Shown here: positions 12,472 to 25,982 of the stretch, one piece after another
Layout of the letters: each line of letters opens with the position of its first letter
How positions within the stretch are numbered: the stretch's first letter is position 1
Source of the DNA: Adineta ricciae
Lineage: Eukaryota; Rotifera; Eurotatoria; Adinetida; Adinetidae
Direction of reading: 5' to 3'
Length of the DNA stretch: 64,000 nt
NCBI GenBank assembly: GCA_905250025.1
Contig: CAJNOJ010000058.1
Span: forward strand, 398,952 to 462,951
The notes under the pieces: generated by a model
Seen by the model: only the letters and a program-made list of their open reading frames with translations
What the model was told of the DNA's origin: nothing
Databases searched by the model: none
Translations under genes and position numbers: made by a program

Positions 12472-14219
12472 ATGTTACCACGTCGAATAATTAGATATGC
12501 TCTATCGCCACAGACGAAAATATTAATGGATGATCAGCAGCATACTTATCCGGTCGAAATACTCTTCGAAGAACAAATTACATTGAGCGATGGATATTCT
12601 AAACCACATTCTGTTCTACTTCAATTAACGTCAGAATCATTGATTATTCAACCTGTAGCGACGATTCCGAAGTTACCATTGAATAAGCAAGATGTTCAAA
12701 CAACGACAATACGAACAGTGACAATTTCGCGACATCCAGTTACACGTTCACTTGGGTTTTGGATCAAAGGTGGATCGGATACTGGTAAATCGAAAGAATA
12801 TTTCTTACGCAAATTGTTCGTGTAGCAATGCTTTTCTATTTTCTTAGGTTTTCCAATTCTCATTTCGCGTGTTCTTGATGGTAGTGCGGATCTACTAAAT
12901 ATTGGCGATGCAATTCTGAGTATCAATGATGAAGATATCACTAATTCAACTCACGATCAAGTTATCAATCAATTGCATGATACACCTGGTGGACAAGTGA
13001 CTTTAACAGTGAAATATATGAAAGAAATGGCTACATATTTACATTTAACGACAGAAAAATCTCGTCCATCTGTCCTACATAGTAGTTTAACATTACCAAG
13101 ACGATATTTAATTCGAGATACTCAAGAACAGAAACGCCTGTCAGCAGAATATCCACTGGAATATCGAGATGACACGAACCGACAGCGATGGTCCTTATTA
13201 TTACCTGATCAATCAAAATCAAAAGTAAGGTTCAAACTACATTTACTCGTCTCATACAAGTTCTATATTTGTAGAAGATTGGTAATTATGAGTTCGGCTA
13301 TGCGAAAACTCAAGAATATTCTCTTCTCTATGCATACGTAACTCAATATTTAAATGGTACAGACAAATTACGCACTAATTCGTTTCAAGTACATGCTCTC
13401 AATGGGTCTCAAACTGGGATTCTTATTGCGAATACCTTTCTTCAACAGAACATGTGGATTTCTCGTATCAATATGGTTATACGTAATCTAACCACACGTA
13501 TTCTATCTGAAATGAACCAAACACTATTATCCAACGAACAGATCTTCTATACAACCTGGATTCATGAACGAGATATTAACCCACATGAAAATCTTCTTCC
13601 ACAATGGAAAGCGATATTTCTCGTGTTCAAAGGCAGTGACCTACATATCTTTGACGAGAACCAATCTCCACCTTTACGCACATATGATTTCATTTGCTGT
13701 ACGCGAGTCTATCCACTCATTGAAGTTTTTATTGAAACTGTGTCAATTAAAGATTGTCTCGACGATCGTCGCTATTGTTTCACATTGACATTACTTAATG
13801 ACACGAAAATCGAATGTCGATATTTAAATTTTGAACGTAAAATCGAATACGATGATTTTATCTTAAATTATCAACGATCGCTTTATATATCAGTTTACTC
13901 GACACAAAATCGAACATTTGGTTGTCACTTCCATGGGCAAATCTGCCGATTGATCATTGATGTCAACAAAGGATTCGAAATGTATAATAATCAAACGAAT
14001 AGTTTACTATGGACATATTCATTCGAACAACTTCATGCCAGTTCCGATAATGGTCGAGATGAAATCTATTTTCAATTTAACCGACATTCGATTTTCGATG
14101 ACGACGAAAATCGAATTCACATCGCTGTACAATGTCAACATTTGAAAAGACTCATTCATGTAATTAATTCGTTCTTAACTGTGAAGTTTCTCGGACAAAA
14201 AGAAGATGTTATTACCTAA
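12472..14219 (+). CDS. Gamma-syntrophin-like PDZ/PH adaptor
   Basis: Exons 12472-12784, 12848-13224, 13275-14219; 544 residues. The first ~70 residues look like the split PH N-half. A PDZ domain follows (about 80-170), with LGFWIKGGSDTG as the carboxylate-binding loop, GDAILSINDEDI, and VTLTVKYMKEMATYLHL at its end, the last resembling the characteristic gamma-syntrophin extension. The remaining ~370 residues contain PH-like segments (NEQIFYTTWIHERD, LPQWKAIFLVFKGSDLHIF) and a syntrophin-unique C-terminus. Syntrophins link dystrophin complexes to channels and signalling enzymes at the membrane. The gene converges on the short meckelin paralog: stop codons are 51 bp apart. The family call is good; the gamma subclass is inferred from the post-PDZ block. 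Confidence 0.75.
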
Positions 14220-14270
14220 ATAATAGATGATATTTTATTTGCACGATTTCGAATACCGTGACAATCAATG

Positions 14271-16089
<1,819 letters not shown>

Positions 16090-16684
16090 GAAATTCTAAA
16101 AGAAAAGGACAAGTTGATTAGAAATTGAAGGAACGTGCAAAAGAAAAGAAAGAAAGAGAAACCTATATGCATACCTGACAAGAGAAGTACTAAATACACA
16201 TGATCGATAAGAGCTCTTACGGACAGACATTCTCTTCTTTTCCTTTCCTGTGCAATCAACTTTATGATAGTAATGATAGTAACTCCTGACTACGAAAATG
16301 CCTAATGACTTTGACAATGTAGTCAATTTTTAAACATGTCAGTCATTTAATCATTTGATGGATGTTGTCGAGTAAATGAGAACTAAGCGAGAGGAACGCT
16401 TAATAAATATTTTATCGTTGAACGATTGATCGTGTATGCAAATGGAAGAAATGTTTGCTTTTGGATACATGAGTCACTATTAATCAAATTGACAAATGGA
16501 TCGTCTTACAGCTACCACCTATAGATTTTTTGTTGCTGGGAAATAGCATGTTGAAATGTTTAATAAAAGAACAAGTCAATGTGATTCATTTGAATGCTAT
16601 TAGTGAAGTTTTTAAATCATCAATAAGGAGAAATATCGTTTTATTCAATAAAAAAGAAATGTCACAATGTCGTTAGGAAAACAT
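16090..16684. other. Spacer between the two meckelin genes
   Basis: About 595 bp. It includes the 3' flank of full-length meckelin and the region where the short paralog should carry its missing ectodomain exons. No frame here resembles those exons. A small open frame around 16190-16260 (minus) is out of phase with the first identified exon. Confidence 0.5.
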
Positions 16685-19600
16685 TCAAATGAGAAAATTC
16701 TTTGGAATTAATGTTTTCTTCGATAGATTTCTTTGACCTAATGATACACGTAATTTTTCGGCAATCTAAACAAAACGAAAACAGTTGATATTTTCTCGCC
16801 GTTACTATTCAGTTCCTCTTACTAGGTTCAATAAATATGTAATGATCGCTGCTAGAACGTAATTCGATGCGAAGTAATCAATGAAAAGAAATGTTGCTGT
16901 ATTCCATATGAACAAAGAGTTTTCATAGCCACAGAATAATATTTTCGTGAAATTTCGATCCACATCTTTTGAAGACAAAATCAACAAGACTAAAATCTTT
17001 CGATGAATTATATCACTTACCGATAAAGAATGTACTTTCAGTATATCCATTCGCATCGGGTGTTGTGCGTAATCCGAATTCGATATTCAGAATTTTCTCT
17101 AGGAAATATCGGTGTCGAACAGTGTAACTATATATTGGTAAGGACTGGCTCATAAAGGCACAAAGAAATTCATTTAAATTTCGGTAAGATGCCAAGAGAA
17201 TTTCGGATTCGTGTTCTTCGCCTTTTTTTGTCAAACGTGACAAGATTCGATTCTAAATCGTAAGGACAGTGGTAAGACATTCCTGATGGAAAATGTTTCT
17301 TACTTGATAACTTTGAAGTAGGGTCTCGTATTGCAATCGAAATGCTCGATCAACTCGAACAATAAATATCTGCTCATCGGAATTCGGTTGCAAACCACGT
17401 TTGCCGATCATTTGATTATCTTCTCGATTTAAATTCAACATCATATCTTTCATATTCACATCTGCCAAACCATGCGGAGAACGTCCATGAATGTAATATC
17501 CATAGAGATTATCCATAAGAATGAAAACACTGATATTCGATACCGAACATAGATCAATAAAGTTTATTATTTTATCCTCAACTCGCCGCTGATAGAAGAG
17601 AATATAAACCAGATATTGAATCAACGCTAAATGGGAAAAATCATTCGATGTAATGCTTGCAAAGCGAATATCACTTACCAACAGCTAACCACATGGAGAA
17701 AGCGATTCCTACACGTAGAATGCCATTATAATCTGGTTGGTAATCAGAAGATGATGGGAAAAGATTAACTTCGGGTTGAATAGTGGCTACATTTTCTAAG
17801 TTAATTACCTAGAAATAGAACGATAGAATTGTATCTTTAAAGCAACAAAAGGAGTTGGTTTATACTTTTAACAAAAGTAGAACAAAGATGAGTTGGAGTG
17901 TCACATTAATTCGACGGAATGTCTGAATTTCACTGAATTCATTAGCGACAAAGTACGATCGCCATGCCGAAACGGTATTCAAATTTCCTATACCAACACA
18001 TTTTCTATACATTGCAACATGTTACTTTCGTTTTACCTGACTTAGGCTTCTCCCAATCGATAAAGAAAATATCAACACTGGCTTGTCGAATGATCAATTG
18101 GAGAATATCCAATGATTTCAATACAAATGCAACAACAACGAGTACAGTGAATGAAGCTTGTTGAATCGATGTTGGAATAACCAAATACAATGCATCTTGT
18201 CTCTATGAACAGTTGATCATTTATTCTCGCCCATTCGAATAAAAGTTCTTTACTTTGTAAAATATCAACCACCAAAGTGATACACCCGCCATAACGATGA
18301 AGAAAATCGTACCAACAGCATTGATGACATAGAGAAAGAATTTTCCGATTGTCTAGAAAGGAATACAGATAGGAGAACATATTTCTATGAAGCTCATCAT
18401 ACTCCTAAATCGATAACTTGTTTTCCCGCTCGCGAATACCAAATCATTGTTTCGATTACTGCCAGTATTAAACTTAATCCGCATAGAACACCAATAGCGA
18501 TCCAAATACTACGAATATGTGCGTCGAGATTCATTCGGTATTCAGTTTCGAATGTAATCTAATAATATATAAAGATTAACACATCATTCGAAAATGTAAA
18601 TCTGAACACTCTTGCCTGAACAACGGCATTTTTCCCTAGATCGGATATGGACAATTCTCCATATTCAACGACTATCACTGGCGGTTGGATATAATTTGTA
18701 TCACTAGTCAATGTATTGAGAAGTCTGATTGATTTCGCATAATGAATGTTTCTCAATTCTAGAAATAAACTTCGATGTAAGTAAGAAGTAGAAGATTTTG
18801 TAGGCAACAAACCTTTATTTTGAGTTATGCCAGAGATACGATCAATGAGAAAGAATCGTCGATGATAAACCCAAGTTGATTCATCATCTGCAACAATAAC
18901 ATTTATCAAAGTTTTAGCACTGTTAAGTTTCAAAATACCATTCATATTCGGTGCTGTACTACTGTCACTTTGATAGTTTCTGATCACAACTGGCGTCGGT
19001 AACAGACGAGAGGTGCCCGATTGAGTGAACACGATATCTATCAATCAAAAGTCATAAATATCTTCTTGGAGAATAGGGAGATTCAAAGAATTTACATGGA
19101 TCAAAGAATGCCGTGTCGTACAGAGTTGAAGACCATAATGTATCAGCACGGATAGTACACTAGAAGGATCATTTGAAAATAACTATGCATTATTTGAGTA
19201 GGAAATAGCTTTTGAAAAAATGATTCTAGGTGTAATCATTCTATCCCATTGAGAAAATCAGTAGCTGGAAGCGAGAACTCAATCAGCGGGCGAAGCGAAA
19301 AAACTAAAGAACAAACCTTTCTTTTATCTACGCTGAAATAACTTTCTCTATGATATGATCTGTCTAATTTCGATAATTTTCTCACTTACTATTTTCTTAT
19401 AATGAGTGCCAAATGTGAATGACGGTTTTCCATCTGTATAACTTCCACCGCATAAAAGTAAATATGCATCATATGCGTCGAAAAGACCCAGGTATTGTCC
19501 CGTAGGAGAGTATTTTGCCAGCTTGATTTGTAATATATTATTTTGACCGAATGTCACTGGAATCCAATTGTACGACGCGCTATTCACTTCTTGATAGTAT

Positions 19601-20899
19601 GTTGATGGATATTGTAGAAATGGAATCGATGGTCTACATACACAAAAAAAGGCAGAAGAAGTCTTCGTCTTTGTTTATTTTCTTCGTTTACCTTGCGAAC
19701 GATGCGTTCCAAATTGATGTCAGTCCCCAGATATATTGTTGATAGAGGTAGTAGGCATAGTTAGTGACAGGATAGTAGAATTGCATGGCGGCTATGTTGG
19801 CTAAGATTTGGCATGCAGTTACATTCGATAGAAGAGTGCGATTGTTTGTTTGAGTCGTGGTCGAATTTAAATTCATCTGCAAATGAAGAAAATATTCGTT
19901 GTGATCAAAAAGAAAGTTCGACTTACGCGACACAGATATACTGCTGCACTGAGATGTTGTTGGAAAAATAGCGAGAGTGTTGGACTCTGAAAGATCTCTT
20001 TGGAAATGATTTGTATTAAAAATTCAAGAATAACATACGTCAAATGTGTTGAGATATGTAGGTGAGATAGTCGTACCAAGAATGCCACTGAGATATGTTA
20101 AACACATTCCATCCTAAATGATTACAAAGTAAAATGTATACAGAAAATCCAGATTGGTAAATGAGAGTTACTTGAATCGCACTAGTACTACAACAACTGA
20201 TCGTTCCCGATGGTACACCCGTTTGCGGAGTAACTTTGGCACATGGAGTACATCTAAAAATTACAAAATAGACATACTGTTTATATGCATGAGAATGGCG
20301 AACTCACCGTTGATTATCTGGATCAGACCATGTACCAGCCACACAGGTTACGCATGTCTCTTGGGCAAGACGTGCTTGACTTGAAACTGATGTTGAGCTG
20401 CCCGTGTTTGCCGTTCCGTCAAGCGCCGACTCGGCTAAAGCACATCATATTATCGATTGCAGTTCAAACAGAGCAGATTTCTTACTAGGAACTCTTGTTG
20501 TTAACGTCGTATCGCAAGTACTATTGTCCGCAGTACATCCGAAACCGTCAGTCGATCGTACCAATCCTGTTGGACAAGCTGAACATATTAATGAACCACC
20601 ACCTTGATTAATAACATAGTAATATGAGTTCGATATGCAATCGCATTGTGTTCGATCTAAATAAACAATTAAAATCATCATTAGCATTGACAGATATGAT
20701 TACCGGTTGATTTTTGCGTAGCGTTCGATGGACAGGATGAACATTGTAACAGAGCAATGTCATAATATTGAGTTGATCCGCATGTCGTCACATATGCAAA
20801 ACTACTTTGATAAGCTGTATAGGTGCTCGATTGAGAGAAAATGATATGTGATGGAAGAATTAATAGGAAGAGATATGAAATAGATTTGAGCATGTTCAT
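16685..20899 (-). CDS. TMEM67: Meckelin (transmembrane protein 67)
   Basis: Twenty exons (minus): 20899-20704, 20656-20486, 20434-20308, 20253-20172, 20113-20039, 19986-19927, 19876-19692, 19633-19390, 19159-19096, 19037-18813, 18758-18616, 18558-18403, 18352-18254, 18202-18037, 17987-17866, 17808-17679, 17626-17304, 17252-17021, 16965-16823, 16765-16685. They sum to 1008 codons; human meckelin has about 995 residues. A signal peptide is followed by a Cys-rich ectodomain (TCVTCVAGTW, CTPCAK, ISCCST), then multiple membrane segments and the hallmark blocks DIFFIDWEKPK, FIDLCSVSNISVFIL, GYYIHGRSPHG, LGQRNLSKKTL. Meckelin sits at the ciliary transition zone and is mutated in Meckel and Joubert syndromes. 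The intron 18615-18559 starts GC rather than GT. An X-box-like site lies upstream at 20967-20982. Confidence 0.93.
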
Positions 20900-20966
20900 C
20901 TTTTCTTCTTTTTTTGAGAAAAGAATGAATCAATAAGTAATCATGTGGATTTCATCTTTCTTTCTC

Positions 20967-20982
20967 GTTGCTAAGGGATAAC
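20967..20982. promoter_or_regulatory. Candidate RFX X-box upstream of meckelin
   Basis: GTTGCT and GATAAC half-sites are separated by AAGG, 68 bp upstream of the meckelin start and about 128 bp upstream of the divergent DRP1 gene. Both half-sites fit the RFX consensus (GTHNYY, RRNAAC), but the 4-bp spacer is one longer than usual. RFX factors drive ciliary genes, and meckelin is one. This is an inference from one site. Confidence 0.4.
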
Positions 20983-21109
20983 CATTAGAAATACGAGAGA
21001 AGCAATCTGATTGGTGAAAAGCATTCTCTAATCGAGACATATTTGTAGTTTGTTCATTCATTACTATTATTATCATTTCATTTCATTTTATTTTGCTAGT
21101 TTAACATCG

Positions 21110-24004
21110 ATGGATGCTCTTATTCCAATTCTGAATAAACTTCAAGATGTATTCAATACAGTCGGATCGGAAACTATTCAATTGCCACAGATTGTCGTCG
21201 TTGGTTCACAAGTCTGTTACATCGTGTTATATTCTTCCGAGCATTTCATCATCTTTTGGACTTTGTAGAGTGCTGGTAAAAGTTCAGTAATCGAAAATAT
21301 CGTTGGACGAGATTTTCTACCGCGTGGAATTGGTATTGTAACACGTCGACCATTAACACTTCAGCTTGTCTATACGCCTGCTGAAGATAAAGAAATTCGA
21401 TGTCAACATTTAGGAAGTTAGAACGAGATTTTGATGGCTTTTTTTTTCAAAGCATCAAATCTTTCTTCTATTTAGTTCCGGTACCAAATCAGAATGAATT
21501 TGCTTTATTTGCACATCAAAAAGACAAAATCTACACGGATTTCAACGAAATTCGTCAGGAAATCGAAGCTGAAACTGAGCGACTTGGCGGGAAAAAAGTT
21601 TGACCTACTCTTCACCTCACAACCCAGCAACAGTTCATTTCGTTTCACTAGAATATTTCCAAAGAACCAATCACCTTAAAAATATACTCACCGAAAGTCG
21701 TCACATTGACACTCATTGATTTACCTGGAATCACAAAGGTATCCATCGACCATAAACAATTTTAATACAAACGAATATTTTTAGATACCGGTGGAAGACC
21801 AACCAGCTGATATTGAACAACAAGTTCGAGACCTTATTCTACACTATATTTCAAATCCTAATGCAATTATTCTGGCTATTACACCTGCCAATATCGATTT
21901 TTCCACGTCCGAGGCAGTAAAATTCGCTAAAGAAGTGGATCCCGAGGGTATGCTTAAGAAAGAAAAACAATCCAATTCTCGTATCATTGGATACTTTTAG
22001 GACGGCGAACATTAGCTGTGTTGACAAAACTTGATCTAATGGATCGCGGAACTGATGCTTACGACGTACTATGCGGACGAATTATTCCTGTTAAGCTAGG
22101 TATTATCGGTGTAATCAATCGTAGCCAGGAAGATATTCTTCAGAAAAAAGTTTGCTTGATATTTCATAAATTATCGATTGATTCATTGATCTATTCATCT
22201 AGCCAATTGAAGAAGCACTTCGATATGAATCTGCGTTTCTTCAAAAGACTTATCCATCAATCGCTAATCGTAATGGTACACCATTTCTCGCCAAAACATT
22301 GAATCGAGTATAGTTTTGGACTGAGAAGATGAAATGCAAGACATGTTCTTTACATTGACAGTTACTCATGCATCATATTCGTGATTGTTTGCCATCATTG
22401 AAAGCTCGAATGAATCAAATGGTCTCGCATTTTCAGACATTAGTCAATTCATTCGGTGAACCCATTGAAGACAAAGTAGAGGACTCATTTTTTTTTCCTA
22501 TAAATGAAGCAAAAAATGAAACCAACATTTCTCTCAGGGGCGACTTTTGTTGCAAATCATCACAAAATTTGCTTCGAATTATTGTGCAACTATCGAAGGT
22601 ACTGCGAAAAACATCGAAGTATCAGAATTGTTCGTATTAGTGAATTATTTCTGAGCCTAATGTAAGCATGTCTACTGTTCAGGTGTGGCGGAGCAAGAAT
22701 TTGCTATATTTTTCATGAAACATTTGCACGTGCTCTCGAATCGATTAATCCAATGGATAATTTAACGAAATTTGATATTTTAACGGCTATACGCAATGCA
22801 AATGTACAATTCAAGAATATTTCTCTAAGAAAAAATTGGCATTTATTTTGTTTACTTAGGGTTCAAGACCAGCTCTTTTCGTTCCTGAAATATCTTTCGA
22901 ATTGTTAGTCAAACGTCAAATAAAACGTCTCGAAGATCCGAGTTTACGTTGCGTTGAATTGGTTCACGAGGAATTACAAAGAATCATTCAACATTGTGGT
23001 GCTCAGGTAACGATTTCCTAATCAGTTCTCATATTTAAAATCGCATTCACTGCTCATTTCTAGCAGGAATTCATTCGTTTTCCACGTTTACATGAAAAGA
23101 TCGTTGATGTTGTCGCCCAATTACTGCGTCGTCGACTACCTGAAACAAATCGCATGGTAGAGAATCTTGTTGGGATTGAATTAGCATATATTAATACAAA
23201 GCATCCTGATTTTCACGAAGCTGGAATTATACACAAAGCGTTAACTGGAGAAGATACGACGCTGACTGCATCAAAACAAGATAATCGAGTTCGTATAAGC
23301 GAATAAAAAGGCAAACGAGTGTCATAATGTTTTCTTCTCTACAGATGACTGATGAAACGACGTTAGGTAGATCAAATCCATCGAATCAAGTACTAACTCA
23401 ACGCAATGGACCAGTGGCCAACGGCATACAATCACCAACACATTCATCACATGTTGTAAACAGTTCTCCCATCATGGCACCACTCGGCGATGGAGTAAGT
23501 CAAATATATATGAGATCTACCTTCAGAACGAATCGAGCGTACCTTTTAGACAACTATCAACACTCGAAAACTTTCACAACGTGAACAACGTGACTGCGAC
23601 GTAATTGGTAAGTCATTTCTCTCTAAATCTTTGAAACATCGAACTCAAGTATTCTTCTATACTGATTTAGAACGACTTATTCGTTCGTATTTTTTCATCG
23701 TTCGCAAAAACATCCAAGACAGTGTACCCAAAGCTATCATGCACTTCCTTGTTAATTTCATAAAAGATCAACTTCAAAGCGAACTCGTCGCACTGTTGTA
23801 CAAGACGTCAACAAACGAGCACGAAGATTTACTTAATGAATCTAGTCACATCGCACAACGACGGAAAGATGCACAAGAAATGCTTGAAGTACTGTCAAAA
23901 ACTTTCCCTTGCCTTCACTCTTGCGTTTTTTTTTTGTTCACATTTAGGCATTACACAAAGCCAATCAAATCATATCCGAAGTGCGCGAAGCTCATTTGTG
24001 GTGA
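21110..24004 (+). CDS. DNM1L: Dynamin-related protein 1 (mitochondrial/peroxisomal fission GTPase)
   Basis: Sixteen exons: 21110-21211, 21269-21416, 21476-21597, 21652-21738, 21785-21947, 22001-22149, 22203-22307, 22362-22475, 22538-22629, 22683-22803, 22860-23006, 23064-23288, 23345-23494, 23550-23607, 23671-23888, 23948-24004. They total 685 residues. The start [19 protein letters not shown] is nearly the DRP1 N-terminus. GTPase motifs: GSQSAGKSS (P-loop, split by intron 1), [10 protein letters not shown] (switch I), DLPG, TKLD, INRSQ. The middle/stalk region carries [12 protein letters not shown] and [12 protein letters not shown]. The GED ([21 protein letters not shown] through EVREAHLW) closes the protein. 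The variable loop between stalk and GED is short and Ser/Asn-rich; there is no PH domain. The acceptor of exon 12 could also be 3 nt later (23067), which would drop one Gln. Confidence 0.95.
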
Positions 24005-24748
24005 ATCCAGACCAATATATTTTTCTTGTCGACATTTCACAAAGTCCTTCAGTAGATATGTATTGTGTGTATTGCACTAGTCTCTTTTTTTTTAATTTAT
24101 GCTCCAACCAAATCTGTATTTTTTTATATTTCAAACAAACGAATAAACCAGAACAGATGATGTCTTTAACTTTTACATCGAGTCCAACATGAAGGTGTTC
24201 GAATCTTATTTAAGGAATCTTTTCTCTTTTTTTTTTGCTCGGGAAAGAATTTTATTGTTTTGAAATTTGTCGAGAACAACCGACAGGATCGAGTCGATAC
24301 ATAAAATGAACTTCAAGTTGAAAAAGTCACAGAGAATATCTATAATTAAATATATTGATTTTATAATCACATTAGCAAATCAGATTGATCGTTTGCATGA
24401 TAAATTCGAGATAGAATGGTAAAAACAAGTGACGTAAACTACCATCATGCTTTTTATTATCATTCCAAAGGTGATTTTAATGAGAAATATGTAATTAATA
24501 TGTACTGAGTACAACCCATTTGATTAGAAATATACGTTTTCAGTTCTCTTTACAGTAGAGGCACGTGTGTGTAATAGATTCTTTGTTTATGACTCAGAGT
24601 TGACAAAACATTCCGCGTCATTGCAACACCACATTTCAATTTCAATACATATATGTATGACACTGGGAAAAAGTGAGTGTTTGTTTTGACGCTAAAACAA
24701 AATCAACACTTCACAAAAAAGCAAGAATTCAACTAAATAAAAATGATA

Positions 24749-24809
24749 TGCTGAAAAGCCATATCCACCAAAAAGGTGGTAATACTCACGTATTATCAGC
24801 TTTTTAGCA
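24749..24809. repeat. Three-stem branched inverted-repeat element
   Basis: The outer arms GCTGAAAAGC (24750-24759) and GCTTTTTAGC (24799-24808) pair with one G-T wobble. Inside are two perfect hairpins: CCACC-A5-GGTGG (24765-24779) and TAATAC-TCAC-GTATTA (24780-24795). Together they would fold as a three-way junction. Could be a small structured RNA, a protein-binding cruciform, or a remnant of a foldback element; no family is recognised. Confidence 0.5.
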
Positions 24810-25045
24810 AAAAAAAGTTTCGCATCGACCATTCGAAATTCCAATCAACATGATAGAAAAATGAAACGTACTCTCGAGAAACTGTTATCGAGATTCGATG
24901 TGTTTATGTTGAAACAAATTATGGCAACATATTGCACAATACCGTCAATTTCACCTTAAATATATCTTCGGTTCTTTTTCTTTCCTAGTGGTCCGAAAGT
25001 GAGAGTCGTACGCACGCTCATTTTAACGATCAATTTGATCATGAT

Positions 25046-25063
25046 TGCTGAAAAGCCATATCC
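25046..25063 (+). repeat. Second copy of 18-bp TGCTGAAAAGCCATATCC
   Basis: Identical to 24749-24766, the left arm of the branched element about 300 bp upstream, but here without the hairpins or right arm. Confidence 0.55.
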
Positions 25064-25894
25064 TCATCCGCGACTGTGTGTGTACGTTCTCACTCCGACA
25101 TGACCACTAATACTTTTTGTCGCCTTTTTTAATAATATGTACAACTACGCATGAACGGAGTCGGATGTCTGTGCCTTGCACGAGAAAAATGTGTAGTTTT
25201 TACGTCGATGATAAAATCATCTAATGAGTAGTGTATAAAATATCTAACATGTGTCATAATGACAATGACTGATTGTATCCAGTTGTTGATAGAGAGTTCA
25301 ACTATGAATAGTACATTGCTTTCAATATCGATAAAGTGCACAGGTCAGCAAATATTCGAATGAAATTAAATCATGTCAAAAATTATCTTTACTCTATGTA
25401 ACAATGGGTTTTGCTAGTCAATGTTGAAACAAACCACGTGTGTTTACTCAGCTTTTGTTTATTCCAAGTTTTCTCTCGGCTTTGTTATTACAACATCTCA
25501 TCATCTTTTCAATTGAAATAAGTTGAATTGAAGAACAACTGTTGCGTTTGAGGATTTGGCTCGTATTTCAAAAAAAGCAGCACAAATCTTAAACATCAAG
25601 TGCTGAAGGGTCTTAATATCCGCCACTGTAAACTAGCCATTATGCAAAAATGATATCAAGTTTAAATTAAAAAAAAACTGAAATAGCTCCAAATCCTTAG
25701 CCGCAATATATTTTTCAACGTTCATCGATATCTTCGCACATGTGACGTTTAGTCATCGTCCATTTTCTCTATAAACTCGTCTAACCTTGAAGTATTTCTG
25801 AGTAAAGATTGATCAATACGATTAAACCGTAGATGTGATCGATGAAGCATATCCGATCACGTAAGCAATATTTTGATCATGTTTATTTTCGCGA

Positions 25895-25902
25895 TATAAA
25901 AG
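25895..25902 (+). promoter_or_regulatory. TATA box of the LEA-like gene
   Basis: TATAAAAG in the context GCGATATAAAAGGACG, 81-88 bp upstream of the ATG at 25983. This leaves room for a start site near 25925 and a short leader. A strong TATA box suggests an inducible or highly expressed gene. Confidence 0.55.
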
Positions 25903-25982
25903 GACGCCCCTATCGATCAATCTTTAGACTCATTTCGAACAGACTATTCGAAAGGTAACGAACAAACGGATAAAATACAACT

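Larger units (their letters stand above)
24005..25982. other. Gene-free interval with structured repeats
   Basis: About 2 kb, AT-rich, no supported gene. Notable contents are a branched inverted-repeat element at 24749-24809, a second copy of its 18-bp left arm at 25046-25063, and the core promoter of the next gene around 25895. Two open frames near 24070-24190 and 25129-25341 show no family features. Confidence 0.5.
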
